16,675 nucleotides of DNA, taken from Candidatus Aquidulcis sp. (GTDB lineage: Bacteria; Chloroflexota; Anaerolineae; Anaerolineales; E44-bin32). This document shows positions 13,524 to 16,675 of the stretch, one piece after another. Position 1 is the first letter of the stretch, and every line of letters begins with the position of its first letter. The notes under the pieces were generated by a model, which was given only the letters and a program-made list of their open reading frames with translations, searched no databases and was not told the DNA's origin. Where the stretch lies: assembly GCA_020723365.1 (NCBI GenBank), contig DYJB01000048.1, positions 1 through 16,675 of the forward strand, given 5' to 3'. Both the position numbers and the translations under genes were made by a program.

Positions 13524-13919
13524 CTACTGCGGGTATCCTTCATCCTCGCCCGGGCCTGCAACGAAGGCCGTGGTCGTCCCGTCCTTGCGGTCTCCGAGCA
13601 TGATGATCTCTTTGGCCACCAGCTCGGTGGCGGAGTGCTTCTTGCCCTCGGCATCGTCCCAACGCCGTGTCTGCAGCCGTCCCTCGACGTAGACCTGTTG
13701 GCCCCGCCGCAGGTGCTGATTGCAGATCTCGGCCAGGCTGCCCCACGCCACGACGTTGAACCACTCTGTTTCCTCGTGGCGCTCGCCGTCGGAGGAGTGC
13801 CAGGCCCGCGTCGTCGCCACCGTGAACGTGGCGACCGGCCTGCCGGAGGGTGTGTAGCGCATCTCGGGGTCTCGCCCCAGATGGCCGATGACCATGACCT
13901 TGTTCAAGCCTCGGCTCAT
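13524..13919 (-). CDS. ssb: Single-stranded DNA-binding protein
   Basis: SSB coats single-stranded DNA in replication and repair. The 131-aa product has one OB fold (about 5-107) with NKVMVIGHLGRDPEMRYTPSGRPVATFTVA, TEWFNVVAWG and GQQVYVEGRLQTRRWDD all in place. The usual C-terminal tip that recruits partners (acidic residues ending in Pro-Phe) is not conserved. This protein ends GEDEGYPQ after only a short tail. The ATG at 13919 has AGGAGG five bases upstream. It sits between rpsF and rpsR in the typical operon. A second SSB elsewhere in the genome could carry the standard tail. Confidence 0.95.
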   Translation of the reverse strand: MSRGLNKVMVIGHLGRDPEMRYTPSGRPVATFTVATTRAWHSSDGERHEETEWFNVVAWGSLAEICNQHLRRGQQVYVEGRLQTRRWDDAEGKKHSATELVAKEIIMLGDRKDGTTTAFVAGPGEDEGYPQ

Positions 13920-13962
13920 CCCCGCCTCCTGGCGCGCCGCCGGACCGGTAGGCGCCCGGTCC

Positions 13963-14253
13963 TCAGGCCGCTTCCTGCAGCGTGATCATGAAGCGTAGGA
14001 CCTGCTCGGTCAGGCGCAGGTTGCGCTCGAGTTCGGCGCCGGCTTGCGTGGGCAGCGTGGCGGTGACGAAGAAGTAGTGCCCGTCGTGCCGCTTCTTGAT
14101 CGTGTAGGCCATGCGCCGCTTGCCCCAGCGGTCAACCTTGACCACGCTGCCGCCGGCGGCCTCAACCCAGCCCTTGATCTTCTCTTCCAGGGCGGTCAGG
14201 GCGTTCTCGTCCAGATCGGGGTCGGCAATGAAGGCCAGCTCATAGTTGCGCAT
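13963..14253 (-). CDS. rpsF: 30S ribosomal protein bS6
   Basis: bS6 is a small-subunit platform protein that pairs with bS18. The 96-aa product shows the family pattern: MRNYELAFIADPDLDENAL, then VVKVDRWGKRRMAYTIKKRHDGHYFFVT and LRLTEQVLRFMI near the end. The ATG at 14253 is fixed by AAAGGAGG seven bases upstream. The frame continues upstream through the leader but without ribosome sites. It is the first gene of the rpsF-ssb-rpsR operon and lies behind a structured leader of about 100 bases and a good promoter, a place where S6-S18 autoregulation is known in several bacteria. Confidence 0.95.
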   Translation of the reverse strand: MRNYELAFIADPDLDENALTALEEKIKGWVEAAGGSVVKVDRWGKRRMAYTIKKRHDGHYFFVTATLPTQAGAELERNLRLTEQVLRFMITLQEAA

Positions 14254-14279
14254 CGGTGTACCTCCTTTCCTCGGGATTG

Positions 14280-14345
14280 CCCCCGATCCACGTGCCGGGC
14301 GGCACGGGCCGGGAGCGGAAAGCACGCCCCCTCGAAGGGGGCGTG
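14280..14345 (-). promoter_or_regulatory. Structured 5' leader of rpsF (possible S6:S18 autoregulatory RNA)
   Basis: Two hairpins lie between the predicted start site (about 14350) and rpsF. The first is a 10-bp stem, CACGCCCCCT with its complement (14323-14332/14336-14345, loop CGA), near the 5' end. The second has an inner stem 14291-14296/14301-14306 and an outer stem 14280-14285/14310-14315. They are separated by an asymmetric internal loop with GCC on one side and TGGAT on the other. A stem-internal loop-hairpin shape is the general layout of the known rpsF leader that binds S6:S18. I cannot confirm the conserved CCG contact bases. Confidence 0.4.
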
Positions 14346-14356
14346 GCAACGGAGGC

Positions 14357-14385
14357 ATCATACCACGTGCTTGCGTTGCCGGCAA
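14357..14385 (-). promoter_or_regulatory. rpsF operon promoter (TTGCCG-17-TATGAT)
   Basis: On the - strand the -35 TTGCCG (14385-14380) and the -10 TATGAT (14362-14357) are 17 bases apart, and the -10 is extended by TGG. It faces away from the phosphohexomutase promoter, forming a divergent control region. Confidence 0.72.
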
Positions 14386-14410
14386 GGTCGGCGTGGCGCA
14401 GGCAGTTCAC

Positions 14411-14420
14411 GGTATAATCC
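14411..14420 (+). promoter_or_regulatory. -10 element of the phosphohexomutase/tatD operon
   Basis: GGTATAATCC contains a perfect TATAAT at 14413-14418. No good -35 is seen at the expected distance. The leader to the ATG at 14491 would be about 65 bases and includes GGACAGG at 14478-14484 as a plausible ribosome site. Confidence 0.6.
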
Positions 14421-14490
14421 TGCGGCAGCCGGGTCGGCGGGCCGCTGCGAGGGCAGAACGCACCCGGCCCGGCCCCTGGACAGGTTCCGC

Positions 14491-15918
14491 ATGCCCCCTT
14501 CCCGTATCGCTTTCGGCACCGACGGATGGCGCGGCCGGATGGCCGACGACTACACCTATGCCAGCGTACGCCGCTGCGCCCAGGGCTTCGCCCGCTACCT
14601 CCTGGAGACGGAGGGTGACGCCCGGCCCGTCGTCGTCGGGTACGACAAGCGTTTCGCTTCGGAGCACTTCGCCGCTGCGGCGGCCGAGACGCTCGCCGGG
14701 AGCGGCCTGCGGGTCCTGCTGACGGATGGGCCCACCCCGACGCCGGCCATCTCCTACTCCGTCCGCCATCATCAGGCCTCCGGCGCCGTGAACATCACCG
14801 CCTCCCACAATCCGCCCGAGGATAACGGGTTCAAGGTTCGCAACCGCTTCGGGGGCGCCATCGACCCCGCCGGGCTGAAACGCATCGAGGCCCTCATCCC
14901 ACCGGACGACGATCCTGCCGGCGCGCTTCCCATCGCCAGGGGGATCTCCCAGGGCCGCATCGAGCTCTTCGACGCCGCGCCAGCCTACATTGAGCAGCTC
15001 AAGCGCCTGGTGGACCTGGAGCCGCTGCGCGACGCCCCGCTGACGCTCGTCGTCGACGCCATGTGGGGCAACGGCGGCGGCTGGTTCCCCCGCCTGCTCG
15101 GGGGCGGACGGCTGAAGATCATCGAGATTCACAACACACGCAATCCTTCCTTCCCTGAGATGAGCCGCCCGGAGCCTATCCCGCCCAACGTCAACGCCGG
15201 GCTGCAGGCCACGCTTGGCGCCGGCGCCGACGGCCTGCTGATCACCGATGGCGACGCCGACCGCCTGGGCGCCGGGGACGAGCACGGCCAATTCATCGAC
15301 CAGCTGCGCATGTTCGGCCTGTTGGCGTACCACCTGCTCGAGCACCTCGGGCGCCGCGGCCCGATCGTCAAGACTCTCTCCACCACCTCGATGCTCGAGA
15401 AGCTCGGCCGGATCTATGACGTGCCGGTCCACGAGACGGGGGTCGGCTTCAAGTTCGTCGCCCCCAAGATGCTCGAGGTCGACGCCCTGATCGGGGGCGA
15501 GGAATCGGGCGGCTACGCCTTCCGCGGCCACGTCCCCGAGCGCGATGGCATCCTGGCCGGCTTGTTCCTGCTGGACATGATGGTGCGGACCCGGCTGCGG
15601 CCGTCGGCGCTGGTGGAGGAGCTCTTCGCCAAGGTCGGCGCTCACTTCTACGATCGCATCGACTCGCCGCTGCCGGCAGGCGAACGGCCGGCGCGCGAAC
15701 AGCGTGTTCGCCAGGCGGCCCCGGCGACCATCGGCGGATTGCGGGTCACCGGACTCAACGACCTGGACGGCTACAAGTTCGGTCTGGAGGACGGGGGCTG
15801 GCTGCTGGTCCGCTTCTCCGGCACCGAACCGATCGTGCGTGTCTACTGTGAGACGACGGCGCAGGACCGGGTGCAGCCGATCCTGCAGGACGGGCTGCGC
15901 ATCCTCGGCCTGCGATGA
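14491..15918 (+). CDS. Phosphohexomutase (phosphoglucomutase/phosphomannomutase family)
   Basis: The enzyme interconverts hexose 1- and 6-phosphates for cell-wall or storage sugar synthesis. The 475-aa product has the four family elements: the phosphoserine loop TASHNPPEDNGFK with Ser105, the metal loop DGDADR at 253-258 (DGDGDR in many members), the sugar loop GEESGG at 336-341 and the phosphate-binding RFSGTEP at 441-447. GEESGG favours a phosphoglucomutase-type or mixed specificity, but the substrate is not certain. It is not clearly GlmM. The ATG at 14491 is chosen since FGTDGWRG, the family N-terminal signature, begins at residue 8; the open frame upstream is promoter region. It overlaps tatD by four bases (ATGA), indicating coupled translation. 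Confidence 0.92.
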   Translation: MPPSRIAFGTDGWRGRMADDYTYASVRRCAQGFARYLLETEGDARPVVVGYDKRFASEHFAAAAAETLAGSGLRVLLTDGPTPTPAISYSVRHHQASGAVNITASHNPPEDNGFKVRNRFGGAIDPAGLKRIEALIPPDDDPAGALPIARGISQGRIELFDAAPAYIEQLKRLVDLEPLRDAPLTLVVDAMWGNGGGWFPRLLGGGRLKIIEIHNTRNPSFPEMSRPEPIPPNVNAGLQATLGAGADGLLITDGDADRLGAGDEHGQFIDQLRMFGLLAYHLLEHLGRRGPIVKTLSTTSMLEKLGRIYDVPVHETGVGFKFVAPKMLEVDALIGGEESGGYAFRGHVPERDGILAGLFLLDMMVRTRLRPSALVEELFAKVGAHFYDRIDSPLPAGERPAREQRVRQAAPATIGGLRVTGLNDLDGYKFGLEDGGWLLVRFSGTEPIVRVYCETTAQDRVQPILQDGLRILGLR

Positions 15919-16675
15919 ACGCCGCGCCACTCGTCGATACCCACTGCCATCTCGTTCTCCCGGAGTTGGCGGGGGACATTGTGGACGTGATGGAGCGGGC
16001 GCGCCAGTCCGGTGTGCAGGCGGTGGTCGTGCCCGGTGTCGATCTGGAGAGCAGCCGGCGCGCGGTCGAGCTGGCGGAAGTCACGCCCGGCGTGTTCGCC
16101 GCCGTTGGCCTGCATCCCCACTACGCCGGGGCATGGTCGGGGCGGACCCGGGTGGAACTCAAGGCCCTGTGCGCCTCGCCCCGCGTGGTGGCGATCGGCG
16201 AGATCGGGTTAGACTACTACCGCAGCCTCGCGCCGGCGGAGGCGCAGCGCCAGGCTTTCGGCAGCCAGCTCGAGCTGGCCAGCGAGGTAGGCCGGCCGGT
16301 GATCGTGCACAGCCGCGAGGCGATGGGCGACATCCTGGCCGCCCTGGAGGGCTGGCGGGCGATGCCGCCCCGGGAAGGCAGCCGCCCGATCGGCGTGCTG
16401 CACGCCTTCGCCGCCGGCCCGGACGAAGCGCGGCGGGCGATCGAACTGGGCCTGATGCTCGGCGTGGCCGGTCCGATCACCTACCCGAAGGCGGATCGAT
16501 TGCGCCAGGTCATGGCCGGCGTGCCGCTCACACGCCTGGTGGTGGAGACGGACGCACCCTACATGACTCCGGCGCCCTTCCGCGGCCGGCGCAACGAGCC
16601 CGCCCACGTCGCCCTGGTGGCGGCCGGGCTGGCGGCGGCCTGCCGTCGGACTCCCGGAGATGTCGCCGCGGCCAC
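15915..16675 (+). CDS. tatD: TatD-family metal-dependent deoxyribonuclease (3' partial)
   Basis: The gene starts with ATG inside the stop of the phosphohexomutase gene (ATGA) and runs off the right edge with no stop after about 253 codons, near the usual 255-265 aa length, so only the last residues are missing. TIM-barrel amidohydrolase-type motifs are in order: DTHCH with His10 and His12, GLHPH at 65-69, AIGEIGLDYY with Glu96, VIVHSR with His132, GVLHAF with His163 and VVETDAPYMTP with Asp213. RNEPAHV at 226-232 completes the set. All metal ligands are present. Family members are 3'-5' exonucleases or DNA-repair-type nucleases. The exact substrate is not shown by sequence. No own promoter is seen. 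Confidence 0.93.
   Translation, partial: MNAAPLVDTHCHLVLPELAGDIVDVMERARQSGVQAVVVPGVDLESSRRAVELAEVTPGVFAAVGLHPHYAGAWSGRTRVELKALCASPRVVAIGEIGLDYYRSLAPAEAQRQAFGSQLELASEVGRPVIVHSREAMGDILAALEGWRAMPPREGSRPIGVLHAFAAGPDEARRAIELGLMLGVAGPITYPKADRLRQVMAGVPLTRLVVETDAPYMTPAPFRGRRNEPAHVALVAAGLAAACRRTPGDVAAA

Noticed and set aside
14407..15930. 507-codon open frame on the - strand opposite the phosphohexomutase
   Set aside because: Antisense to a gene with all four phosphohexomutase signatures; no motif of its own.

Overview
The window is GC-rich, gene-dense bacterial chromosome. It looks like a member of Chloroflexota, probably Anaerolineae-like. That placement is an inference from three things: the Thr/Pro-rich 'TPTP' linker in an exported PPIase, an orphan family-5 solute-binding protein next to secG, and the mix of GC-rich coding with extended -10 promoters. 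No rRNA or other marker fixes the taxon. There is no sign of phage, IS elements, CRISPR or tRNA. Most of the window is core housekeeping, preceded by a metal-resistance cluster.

Region 1 (1-3212, + strand) is an arsenic-resistance-type operon. It holds the C-terminal end of an ArsP/UPF0718-type permease, a small CxxC thioredoxin-like protein, an LMW-PTPase-type arsenate reductase (arsC) and an ACR3 arsenite efflux permease. Three poorly known genes follow: a 69-aa four-Cys zinc-ribbon-like protein, a 51-aa helical protein and a 174-aa protein ending in a CxxCx4Cx16C iron-sulfur domain. All are tightly spaced on one strand. The last three are the least explained part of the window.

Region 2 (3213-8475, + strand) is a run of housekeeping genes: ftsY (SRP receptor, apparently leaderless), prfB (release factor 2 with the classical +1 frameshift at CTTTGAC), secG, an orphan membrane-anchored family-5 solute-binding protein, and a protein with two S1 RNA-binding domains. 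Several have recognisable promoters. A strong bidirectional hairpin terminator (8514-8542) separates this block from the convergent genes.

Region 3 (8580-14253, - strand) has three transcription units. The first is VKOR plus a small Cys/acid-rich DUF1540-like protein. The second is a full-length bifunctional RelA/SpoT-type (p)ppGpp synthetase/hydrolase with its own TTGATG-18-TATACT promoter. The third is rpsF-ssb-rpsR followed by a membrane-anchored PPIC-type peptidyl-prolyl isomerase. The PPIase gene is bracketed by two near-identical GC hairpins.

Region 4 (14411-16675, + strand) diverges from rpsF. It carries a phosphohexomutase (phosphoglucomutase/phosphomannomutase family) overlapping by ATGA with a tatD-type metal-dependent DNase that runs off the window only near its C-terminus.

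Functionally, protein export recurs (ftsY, secG, exported PPIase, VKOR for disulfides, solute-binding protein), as does translation and its control (prfB, S1 protein, S6/S18, Rel). Promoters share a TG-n-TATAAT style; the exact 10-mer GGTATAATCC occurs three times, each time upstream of a gene. I saw no clearly new defence or mobile system. The best candidates for undescribed biology are the tail of the arsenic operon and the VKOR-linked acidic Cys protein.
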